Under the pieces are notes generated by a model, which made no database searches, was not told where the DNA came from, and was given only the letters and a program-made list of their open reading frames with translations. The position numbers were made by a program, and so were the translations under genes. 64,000 nucleotides of DNA from contig CAJJCY010000002.1 in assembly GCA_905182865.1 (NCBI GenBank), positions 505,040 through 569,039 on the forward strand, in the 5' to 3' direction. Positions 53,743 to 64,000 of this stretch are shown in pieces (the first letter of the stretch is position 1; the number at the start of each line of letters is the position of its first letter). The DNA is from an uncultured SAR324 cluster bacterium. GTDB taxonomy: Bacteria; SAR324; NAC60-12.

Positions 53743-56700
53743 ATGACCAGTAAATCATCCCGCCAGACAGAACAACAAAACATGATTAATGCCAGAATGT
53801 ACAACCGCCCAATTGCGATTGTCGGCATGTCTGCGTTGTTTCCTGATGCTCCAAATTTACATCAGTACTGGGATAACATCATCAATAAAATCGACAGTAT
53901 CATTGATATTCCAAAGTCGCGTTGGAATATTGAAGATTATTACGATATTGATACTGAAGTTCCAGACAAAACGTACTGCAAGCGTGGCGGTTTTATCCCG
54001 GACATTGATTTTAATCCAATGGAGTTTGGAATTCCACCAAACATTCTGGAAGTGACAGATGTTACTCAACTGCTGGGACTGCTTGTTGCAAAATCTGCGA
54101 TGAAGGACGCCGGTTATGGAGAAACAAGTGACGAGGTACTTGACGCAACTGGCGTGATACTTGGTGTAACATCCGGAATGAAGCTTCTTGGCTCTCTGAC
54201 TTCACGGATTCAGTATCCAATCTGGGAAAAAGTTTTGCTGCGCAGCGGAATTTCAGAAAGTGACACAGGGCAAATAATTGAAAAGATGAAAAAAGCCTAT
54301 GTTCGCTGGGAGGAAAATTCATTTCCCGGTTTGCTGGGAAACGTTATTGCAGGACGCATTGCCAACCGTTTGAACCTGGGTGGTACAAATTGTACGGTTG
54401 ATGCGGCCTGTGCGAGTTCACTAAGTGCCATGAAAATGGCTATCAGCGATTTGCTGGAATATCGCTCAGACATGATGATTGCCGGCGGCGTTGACGCGGA
54501 TAACTCACCTTTGATGTACATGTGTTTCAGTAAAACACCTGCTTTCACAAAGGGCGAAAATCCAAGACCCTTCGATGAAGATTCAGGCGGCGTGATGATA
54601 GGTGAAGGACTGGGTATGGTTGTCCTCAAACGTTTGGAAGATGCCGAGCGGGACGGTGACCGCATTTATGCAGTTGTAAAAGGGATTGGAACCTCAAGCG
54701 ACGGAAAATTCAAAAGTATTTATGCTCCACGTTCCGGAGGCCAGGCCAAAGCATTGCGCAGGGCTTATGAAGACGCAAATGTGGAACCACTCTGCATTGG
54801 GATGCTTGAGGCACACGGCACTGGAACTGCCGCAGGTGATGTCGCAGAATTTGAAGGATTAAAAGAGGTGTTTACTGAAAAAAAACCTGAAAAATCAGGT
54901 TATCCGGATTATCAACACATTGCACTCGGCAGTATAAAATCCCAAATTGGTCATACAAAAGCTGCCGCGGGAATTGCAGGTTTGATCAAAACAGCACTTT
55001 CCCTGCACCACAAGATCCTTCCTCCTTCCATTAACATTGATCATCCAAGCAAAAAACTTGGTATTGAAAACAACCTTATTACAGAGGGCAGAGCCAATGG
55101 ATCACTGATGGAGAACCTAGACGTGCGGGCGTAAGTGCTTTTGGTTTTGGAGGAACAAATTTTCATTATGTTTTAGAAGAATTCCAGGCCGTTCATTCCG
55201 GGGCATTCCGGATGCACAAAACAACTCAGACTGTGTTTTTGTCTGCAGCAACTACCAAAGAACTGGACAAAGTCTGCAACAATTTGCTGGCAGAACTGGG
55301 GACTGAAGGTGCAGAACAACGTCATCTTCAACTACTTGAAAGTTCACTGAAAAATTCAATACCCAAAAAACATGCTAGGTTGGGATTTGTGACAGAATCT
55401 CTGGAGAATACATTGGAATTCCTTGGGCAGGCTATCTCCACACTTGAAAGTAAAGCTGACAATACAGAGTGGAACGTAAAAGGGATCGCTTATCGCGAAA
55501 AGGCGCTCGATACCAAAGGGAAAGTAGTTGCGCTTTTCTCAGGGCAGGGTTCTCAATATATGAACATGGCTAAGGAATTGTTATTTAACTTCCCTACCAT
55601 GGCTACACCTTTTTGTGAACTGGACAAACTTTTTACAGAAAAAAACGAAAAGTCTGATACCAGTGCCAGGCCTTTATCTGATTTAGTATTTCCAATTTCA
55701 GTTTTTGATGATGAAGAACTTGTAGCTCAGCAGGCGCAACTTCAGCTAACCGAAAATGTACAACCTGCAATTGGCGGAATCAGTGCCGGCCTTCTTCGGA
55801 TAGCCCGTGACGCAGGACTTCAAATAGATTTTGCCGCCGGCCACAGTTTTGGTGAACTGACTGCTCTTTGGGCCGCTGGAGTGATTGCCGAAGATGATTA
55901 TTACAAATTGGCCTACGCCAGGGGGCAGGCAATGGCTGCTCCGGATGATCCCGATTTTGATGCCGGAAGTATGTTGGCCGTCATGGGAAAGGTTGAGAAA
56001 CTTGAAGAAGATCTCACTGAGTTTCCAGACGTAGTAATGGCAAATTTGAACTCCAAAAAACAGGTTGTGCTTGCAGGGCCAACCGCAGACATTTTACAGG
56101 CACATGATGCCCTCAAAGAAAAAAAGTACACGGTTGTGAAACTGCCGGTATCTGCCGCATTTCACACTCCGCTGGTGGGACATGCACAAAAACCATTTGC
56201 AAAAGCTATCCGTTCGGTAAAATTTAACAAGCCGCAAATTCCGGTTTATTCAAATGCAACTGCTAAAGCATATCCTGTAACAGCAAAAAAAATTCAAAAA
56301 CAACTGGAATCTCATATTCTCAACTCGGTCAGGTTTCGTGAAGAAATTGAAAATATCCACCAGGACGGTGGGCGAATTTTTATTGAATTTGGACCAAAAA
56401 ACGTTTTAACCAAATTGGTCGATAATATTCTTTCCGGAGAAGAATACACTGCCGTTGCTCTAAATGAGAATCCAAATAAAGACAGTGATCGACTCCTTCG
56501 GGAAGCAATGGTTAAACTATGTGTGATGGGATTGCCTTTACAGAAATTTGACCCATTTGCTCTACCTTCTCAGGAAGCACCGATAACAAAGTCGGCAATG
56601 AATGTTCGTTTGAATGGTGCAAATTATGTCAGCGAAAAAACTCGTCAGGAATTTGAAAATTCAATGAATGACGGTTTTCAGGTCAGTAATCCTGTTGCTT

Positions 56701-59700
56701 CCATTTCCAGTTCCGGCTCAGTTACAGTATCCTCTAATTCTACGGGCGCAAGTTCTCCTGTAACAGGGACTTTCGGATTGCCGGCAACTACGGATAGTGA
56801 GAAAATGAGTGATGTCTCACTAAAACTGGAAACTGAATCAGAAAAACAAAGACCAGCAAATAGTTCTACAATGAGTAATCAACAACCTCCTTCTCAGCAA
56901 TCTCCTGCTCCGACCAAATCTCTCGAAACAATGGAACACGGCTTATCAGGATTTTATCAGCATCAAAATGAAACTTTGCGGGTTCATCAGCATTATTTAG
57001 ATCAGCAGGCCGAATATGCGCGGACCGTATACCAATTGTTGCAGCAGAGGATAGAGCTTGCTTCACAGGGTAATGCTATCCCGCCGGAAGTAGAACAGCA
57101 GATGCAAATGTTTCATGCACATCAAAGTGAAACTTTACGGGTACACGAGCAATACTTGAATCAGCAGTCAGAACAGACTCTATCTGCTTTGAAGATTACA
57201 GAAATACAGTTGGGAGGTTCTGGACAGCAGTTGTCACAAGCACCTGCAATTGTTCCGGTTGTTCAAAAAGCAGCACCAGTTACTGTTCAAGAACCAGTGA
57301 CAATTTTTTCTGTTCCAATTCCTGCTGCAGTGCAGCATACTCAGGTTTCAGCTCCAACTGTACCACCGGTTTACAGTTCTCCTCCAGTAGATGTTTCTAC
57401 ACCAGTGGCAGCAGTTTCTGCAGCAGCTTTAGCTGTCTCTTTAGAAGAAGTTACAGCTGCAATGATGACTATTGTCGGCGAAAAAACGGGCTATCCACTG
57501 GAGATGCTGGAACTTGGAATGGACATGGAGTCAGACCTTGGAATCGATTCAATTAAACGTGTAGAGATTCTTGGAGCAGTTCAGGATAAGATTCCTGAAT
57601 TGCCGGAAGTCCCAGGAGATGAATTGGCCGAAATGAGGACCCTTGGTGAAATTGTAGCGCATCTCCAGAGCAAATTGGGTACAAATGATTCTGCCCTACA
57701 AACTGCAGGCACGCTTACAAGTGAAATTACTACTGCTGCATATGTGGCTTCAAGCTCGAAAGTTTCCGCAGAAGATATCACTGCGGAAATGATGACTATT
57801 GTCAGCGAAAAAACGGGCTACCCACAGGAAATGCTGGAACCTGGAATGGACATGGAATCAGATCTTGGTATTGATTCGATTAAACGTGTAGAGATTCTTG
57901 GAGCGGTTCAGGATAAGATTCCTGCATTGCCTGAAGTTCCGGGTGATGAACTTGCAGAAATGCGTACACTTGGGCAAATTATTGATCACTTAAAGAGCAA
58001 AATTGGCGGAGATATTTCTAATTCTGCAAATCAAATTACATCTCAGGAAGCAACTACGGATTTTGCATCTGTTCCTCAATTTCCAGCAGCTGTCACCAGG
58101 CAGGATCCTGGTACGGTTTTTATGTCAATTATTAGTGAAAAAACCGGTTATCCTACAGAAATGCTGGAACTTGGAATGGACATGGAATCAGACTTGGGTA
58201 TTGATTCAATCAAGCGTGTTGAAATAATGTGGTCGCTGCAGGAACAATTTGAGGATTTACCGCAGATTGGTGGAAACGAAGTTGCCGAACTTAGGACGGT
58301 CGGTCAAATTATCGAGCACATCAAATCACTTTTACCTGCGTTCGGTGGAAAAGATGTCGTTCAAAATTCAAATCTTAAATCAGAGCCGGCTCCTTTTTCT
58401 ACTGGTGTAGATTCTCCAGGCGGAAATGGAAACGGCAGTGGGGCAGTTTCATCAGACCCCATTCCCGGTGAGATAGCTCCCGCTCTCTTGGCTATCATTG
58501 GTGAAAAAACGGGCTATCCTGCAGAAATGCTTGAACTGGGTATGGACATGGAAGCAGACCTTGGTATTGATTCAATTAAGCGTGTCGAAATTATGTGGTC
58601 TCTGCAGGAACAACTTCCCCATTTACCGCAGGTCAGCGGTAGTGAAATGAGTGAACTGCGGACACTGAAGGAAATTGTGGATCATTTGAGTTCACTTGCT
58701 CCTTCAGAGACTGCAGGAACAACTATTATTCCTTCACCTGTTTCAACAGGTTCCGACTCTGTAAAAAAAAACTCCTGAACCCAAAATCTGAGTTCTCAGT
58801 TCCAGAGCATCAGGTCACCCTTGGTTTAGCTAATGTTGTGCCGCTGGCTCCACCGGATGTACTGCATACGGAACTTCCTGAAAATCCCCTTTGTTTGATC
58901 ACAGACGACGGTTCTTCATTGGCACCGGTTCTGGCAAAAGCTTTAAGTGAACAAGGATGGTTACCTGTGATTTTACGTTTCTCTGGTATTTCTGAACTTG
59001 TAAAAAAGAAGCAAAAACCCTTTGCCAAAGAAATTCCACTAATTGAACTGTCTTCTTCAGCAGAATTTGAACTAGAAACATCGCTCAAATCTCTGAAAGA
59101 AAAACACGGAAATATTGGTGGATTCATTCATCTTCACCCTGCTTCTTCATCACCTGCTGAATCAAAGTTGGAAGATGGTGCCAATGCTTTTCTCAAGCAG
59201 GCATTTCTCACTGCAAAAAATGTTTGTACTTTTTTGAATGAAGCCGGAAAATCTGATTCAATTCGCAGCCATTTTGTGACAGTAACCCGTCTAGATGGTG
59301 AACTTGGAATGGGATCCGGACAGTTTGGTGCAGTTGGCAGTGGACTTTCAGGATTGATTAAAACAGCAGGTATAGAGTGGCCGGATGTTTTTTGCCGTTT
59401 TGTGGATTTACAGCCGGAGATTACCGCAGATACTGCAGCAAGCTGTATTCTACAGGAACTTCTCGATTCAGATTTGCGGATCAAGGAGGTTGGCTATTCC
59501 GGATCAGGAAAGTCCGGTACCAGGCGAATGACAGTTCAACCAAAAATTATTCGAGATTTAACAACTAAAAACAGCAGTAAATCTTTAACAAAAAAGTCTG
59601 TATTTTTGGTCAGTGGTGGTGCAAGAGGAGTTACAGCAGAATGTGTTGTTAAACTCGCTCAAACGCAGCCCTGTAGTTTCATCCTGTTGGGTCGCTCTAA

Positions 59701-61309
59701 CATTGAAGATGAACCGGAATGGGCCAAAGGAGTTGGTAAAGATAAGACAAAACTCAAGCAGGCTGCCATGAAGTCAATGGTTGATTCTGGAGAAAAACCG
59801 ACTCCTGCAAAAGTAAATCAACTGGTTGTAAAAGTGGAAGCGGGCCGAGACATCCGGAAAAATTTGGAACGCATCAGAAATGCCGGCGGGAATGCGGAAT
59901 ATGTCAGTGCAGATGTAACTGATGTAAAAAAGTTGAAAACTGCAATTGCTGCGGTTGTTAAAAAAATTGGTCCGGTGACTGGAATTATTCATGGTGCGGG
60001 TGTTTTGGCAGATAAGCTGATTGAGAAAAAAACCAGCGACGATTTTGATACAGTCTGCTCCACCAAAATAAACGGGATTGATGCTCTTTTGAAAAGCATA
60101 AATCCAAAAAAATTAACTCATCTTCTGTTGTTTTCATCTGCTGCTGGTTTTTACGGTAATGCCGGACAGTCGGATTATGCCGTTGCCAATGAGGCTCTAA
60201 ACCGGATTGCACTTTTATTTAAGCAAAATAATCCAAAATGCCATGTTACATCCTTCAATTGGGGACCATGGGAAGGTGGAATGGTTACTCCAGAATTAAA
60301 AAATCTTTTTGAGGAGCGTAACGTTGAAGTAATTTCTGTTGAAGACGGAACCCGTGTGTTTGTAGAAGAGGTGACATCTGCAGGTCAGGAGAATCCGATT
60401 GTACTGATTGGAAATTCAATGGTGGTTCCAGGTGAACCGGAAAAAGCTATGCGAAAATGGAAAATATCCCGGAGAATTAATTTTGAAACAAGCTCGGTTT
60501 TTCAGGATCATACTATTGGGGGAAATCCTGTTTTGCCTGCAGTCCATGCAATGGCCTGGATGGTTGATGTCTGCGAACAGGAATTACCCGGATTTATGCT
60601 TTCCAGCTGTGAAAATTTTAAAGTACTGAATGGAGTCAAATTTGATGAAACTCTGGCAGATGAATACATGCTGGAACTGCAGGAAGTTGAAAGATTAAAC
60701 GGAAGTTTTACCGAAATTGAAGTAAAGGTCTCTAGCCTTTCAGGATCTGAAAGCTCTGGAACAAAACGTCTGCGTTTTCATTACAGCACGAAAGTTCGCC
60801 TGGTTCAGCAGGTTCCCGAGGCACCGCTACATGACCGGATTGATATGAGCAACACTCACAACCTACCTGGTTCGTCTTTTTATCAGGATGGCACTTTGTT
60901 TCATGGACCAAAATTTCAGGGAATAGAACAGGTGCTGAATATTGGTGAGCAGGGTTTGACTCTAGAATGCTGTCTTCCTAAAATTTCAGCTGAAGAACAA
61001 GGACAATTTGTAACCAGTGATTTCAATCCATTTGCAGCAGACCTTGCTTTTCAGGCGATGTTGATTTGGGCCTGGCGTTTTCATCAATCCGGCAGTCTTC
61101 CCCTTAAAACAGATCTTCTGGAACATTTCCGCAACGTGGAATCTGCAACAAGATTTTTTCTAAGTATGAGTGTCAATAAAAGTTCTGCTTCTACTCTCAA
61201 CGCAAACCTGTTTTTACATGATGACCAGGGCTTATTATATACACGAATGTTGGGTGCAGAAGTTACTCTAAGTAAGTCCTTAAATTCATTATTTGGAAAA
61301 AATAACTAA
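53743..61309 (+). CDS. pfaA: Polyunsaturated fatty acid synthase subunit PfaA (KS-AT-4xACP-KR-DH), two frameshifts
   Basis: Iterative PKS-like subunit that builds long-chain PUFA such as EPA/DHA from malonyl units. KS: DAACASS active site (residue ~222), EAHGTG, KSQIGHTKAAAG. The frame breaks at 55091-55095 (GCCAATGG where GCCCAATGG would restore GVSAFGFGGTNFHYVLEEF). AT: GHSFGE at 55839. A linker with two QHQNETLRVHQHYL-type repeats follows, then four tandem ACPs, each DLGIDSIKRVEI (Ser codons near 57546, 57869, 58206, 58569). At 58763-58771 an A9 run causes a -1 shift. KR: LVSGGARGVTAECV and SDYAVANEA. DH-like hotdog: FQDHTIGGNPVLPA. Total about 2,520 residues, normal for PfaA. Read as split frames 53743-55134, 55212-58778 and 58838-61309. 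Confidence 0.93.
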
Positions 61310-61644
61310 AATAGAGTTTCAGAGTTTCAAAGTAAAAGAAGACACTAAGGCCTGAGTAAAATGGCAAAAGAAGTTTTAAGGCTTCAAAGTATGGTCACGT
61401 CGCAACCCGTGCCTGTACTAAGTGGGCTGTTCTCATGCAAAGCTCACCGTGCCCCTACAAAGTTGCCCCTAACTACGTTTCGGAGTTTGGTTTGTGTCGA
61501 AAATAATTGTTAATCTCGCCAAAGCGGGAATGACATACAAGTGTGTTATTTTTTCTTTTTAGAGGTTCCCGTTCCTCTAGACTGAGTCATAAATGGCTAG
61601 CTAAAAAGAACAACTCAGAAAGAAAATTGGAAATCAATAAATAA
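61310..61644. other. Spacer between pfa genes
   Basis: 335 bases. It contains a 51-codon frame (61361-61516) with Arg/Pro-rich, non-family content, which I doubt. It also holds a GCCAAAGCGGGAATGACA-type repeat word near 61518-61535 and a GAGGTTCCCGTTCCTC inverted repeat near 61562-61577. No confident gene. Confidence 0.3.
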
Positions 61645-64000
61645 ATGCAACCTATTGCCGTTATCGGCCTTTCATAATCATTCCAGCAGGAAGACTACTG
61701 GAAAAATTTACTGCAGGAAAAAGATTCATGTACCTCCGCTGCTGCCGCAGACATGGATGTGGATCCGTCCCGATTTTTTGCAGAGAAAAAAGGGACTCCA
61801 GATAAATATTATAGTGCACGCGGTGGTTATATTAATGATTTTAAAATTGATCCAGATGGGTATCTACTGCCTGCAGAAACCATCGAAAAACTGGGAGCAA
61901 CATTTCAATGGCCTCTTCACGTGGCTCGCGAAGCGTTGCGAGACAGTGGTTATATAGAAAATACCAAGATACTTAAAGAATGTGGCATAGTACTGGGTAA
62001 CCTGTCTTTTCCAACCAAAGCATCCAATCATTTACTACTGCCTTTGTACCAAAAAGTGATTGAGCCTCATCTGCAGAAAGTGCTGAATCGTCCTGATTTC
62101 AACTTAGGTTCATTTGCTGCTGAAACAGATAATGCTCAGCTGAATTCACATATTTCAGGACTTCCTGCAACAGTTGTTTCACAAGCATTGGGTTTGTCTG
62201 CCCGAAGTCTAGTGCTGGATGCTGCTTGTGCGTCATCATTGTATGCAGTCGCGCTTGCCTGTCATTATCTCCATACCAAAAAAACAGATTTAATGCTGGC
62301 CGGAGCGGTAAGTGCCGCGGATCCGTTTTTTGTGAATATGGGTTTTTCGATCTTTCAGGCTTTTCCGGAATCTCCTCAGACTTTCAATCCACTTGATAAT
62401 AACTCTGGAGGGTTGCTTGCCAGCCAGGGAGCAGGAATGTTTGTTCTCAAACGTTTGAGTGATGCAGAGCGTGATGCTGACAAAATTCATGCGGTAATAT
62501 CTGGAATTGGTTTGTCTAATGACGGACGGGGCCAATTTGTGCTAAGTCCGAATTCCAAAGGCCAGATTCTGGCCTATCAACGTGCCTACGAATCCTCAAA
62601 AGTTTCTCCAGAAAAAATTGACTATATCGAATGTCATGCTACTGGAACTCCTCTGGGCGACAAAGTAGAATTGGACTCAATGGAACAATTTTTTGCGTCT
62701 TCTGACCTTCCTGAAGGAAAGAAAATTAAACCGCTAATTGGTTCTGCAAAATCAAACTTGGGTCATATGCTGACTGCCGCAGGAATGGGCGGAATGATAA
62801 AAGTTATTTTAGCACTCAAACATGGAGAAATACCTGCAACCAGGGGTGTTAAAGCTGCAATGACTTCCAAAAATGGAGGTGTTTCTGAAAAACAAATCGT
62901 CCAAAAAACCACAGTGTGGCCACACAATCGAAAGGATCGCAGGGCTGCAGTGAGTGCTTTTGGTTTTGGAGGAACAAATGCCCACCTTATTTTTGAGTCA
63001 GGAGTTAAGGCTTCTAAGCAAATTAATTTTCCAAAAACACAAAATTCACAGATCATGGCAATTGTCGGTATGGAAGCAATTTTTGGCGGTTGCAAAGGAT
63101 TGCATGAATTTTATCACACAATATATGACAACAAGCAGCACTTCCGTTCTCTTCCGCCGGAGCGCTGGAAAGGTTTTGAGCAGCATCCGGAATTAAAGAA
63201 TCATCCTCAGGGTGCATGGCTTGAATCATTTGAAATGGATTTTCTGCGTTTCAAATTGCAGCCCAACCCAAAAGAACGTTTGATACCTCAACAATTATTG
63301 ACGCTGGAAGTAACAGACCGGGCAATTAAAAAAACAAAATTAAGAGAAGGTCAAAATGTTGCGGTACTGGTAGCCATGGAAACTGAACTTGAAATTCACC
63401 GCTTCAGGGGACGGGTTAATCTTTCTACACAAATTCAAGACAGCTTGCAAGCATCAGGAATTGTTTTGAGTGACGAGGAACAAAAAGATTTGATCAATTT
63501 GTCCAGGAACAGTTTGCTGGAGGAAGTGCCAATTAACCGCTTTACGAGTTTTATCGGCAACATAATGGCAACCAGGATATCATCACTTTGGGATTTTTCT
63601 GGTCCTGCAATGACAATTTCAGCTGAAGAAAACTCAGTTCTGAGAGCACTCGAAGTTGCGCAGATCTTGTTGCTTGAAGATAATGTTGATGCAGTAGTCG
63701 TAACAGCTGTTGATCTTGCGGGTAGTCCGGAACAAGTTTTGTTGCGTCAAAGAAAATTACCCTTTAATTCCGGCCCGGCTACGCTGAGTTTTGACAAGAA
63801 TACCAATGGCTGGTTGATCGGAGAAGGGGCCGGGACAGTTATTTTAAAAAGTGTAGAATCAGCAAAAAAGGATGATGAACAAATTTTTGCAACAGTTGAT
63901 TCAATAGCTTTTTCAAGTGGTTTAACTCCAGAATCGGTTGAAAACGCCGCAAATCAGGCTTTGACAGAGGCAAATGTCTCAGCTGGTGAGATTGGAATGC
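61645..64000 (+). CDS. pfaC: Polyunsaturated fatty acid synthase second subunit (KS-CLF, PfaC-like), cut by window end
   Basis: A continuous frame runs off the window. KS1: QQEDYWKNLLQEKDSC, LDAACASSLYAVALACHYL (active Cys), ECHATGTPLGD, KSNLGHMLTAAG, AVSAFGFGGTNAHLIFE. A second KS-like domain follows (QIMAIVGMEAIFGGCKG from 63052). It lacks the nucleophile Cys (MTISAEENSVLRAL) and has SFDKNTNGWLIGEGAG, so it is a chain-length factor. This order matches PfaC-type subunits, which continue with dehydratases or AT. The natural N-terminus MQPIAVIGLS is followed by TAA (61675-61677) in frame, and ATG 61753 is the next in-frame start. No PfaB lies between this gene and pfaA. Confidence 0.88.

Noticed and set aside
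55091..55212. Separate KS and AT proteins instead of one PfaA
   Set aside because: Adding one C at 55091-55095 restores the universally conserved GVSAFGFGGTN segment that ends the KS domain, and the AT frame is open from there.

Overview
The window is an AT-rich, gene-dense bacterial segment. It looks like a marine Gram-negative organism: it carries a Kdo transferase for LPS, many signal-peptide or TM-anchored proteins, a polyunsaturated fatty acid (Pfa) synthase locus, two trimethylamine-dehydrogenase-like enzymes, an MttB-like methyltransferase and a taurine-dioxygenase remnant. This gene mix is reminiscent of marine deltaproteobacterial or SAR324-type genomes, but nothing here fixes the taxonomy.

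Layout. 1-0.7 kb: end of tyrS and a Dabb protein. 0.7-4.5 kb (minus strand): a sulfur-transfer operon encoding a ubiquitin-like sulfur carrier ending GGR, a MoeB/ThiF-rhodanese fusion with an in-frame UGA exactly where the catalytic Cys should be, a JAMM protease, and a cystathionine-synthase/sulfhydrylase-like PLP enzyme. A divergent XRE-cupin regulator follows at 4.7 kb. 5.4-13.6 kb: ComF, WaaA, a LETM1/TerB-like protein, a SUMF1-domain protein, a lipoprotein and a 5'-nucleotidase. 14-25.9 kb: sugar-acid type dehydrogenases and a sugar ABC transporter among decayed genes (tauD, uxaA, an aldo/keto reductase), two of which carry foreign-looking internal segments. 26.5-34 kb: small single genes (aroE, thioredoxin, RidA, methyltransferase, GST, GNAT, MORN), IS3 remnants and dispersed repeats.

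34-53 kb is an N-methylated amine/polyamine island: MFS exporter, Rieske oxygenase, PotABCD-type transporter, two copies of a TMADH-like flavoenzyme each paired with a class III aminotransferase, an MttB-like methyltransferase and a glutamylpolyamine-synthetase-like enzyme. A plausible reading is uptake of a methylated or cationic amine, oxidative demethylation and deamination, and use of the nitrogen. After tRNA-Asn (minus strand, 53.4 kb) the Pfa synthase begins: PfaA (KS-AT-4xACP-KR-DH) and a second subunit (KS-CLF) that runs off the end.

Caution: at least ten reading frames are broken by single-base indels, many in homopolymer runs (pfaA, the Rieske oxygenase, mttB-like, second aminotransferase, aldo/keto reductase). 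This looks like consensus sequencing error over genuine genes. The UGA in the MoeB-like gene is different, since the frame is unchanged on both sides of it. tauD and uxaA look truly decayed.
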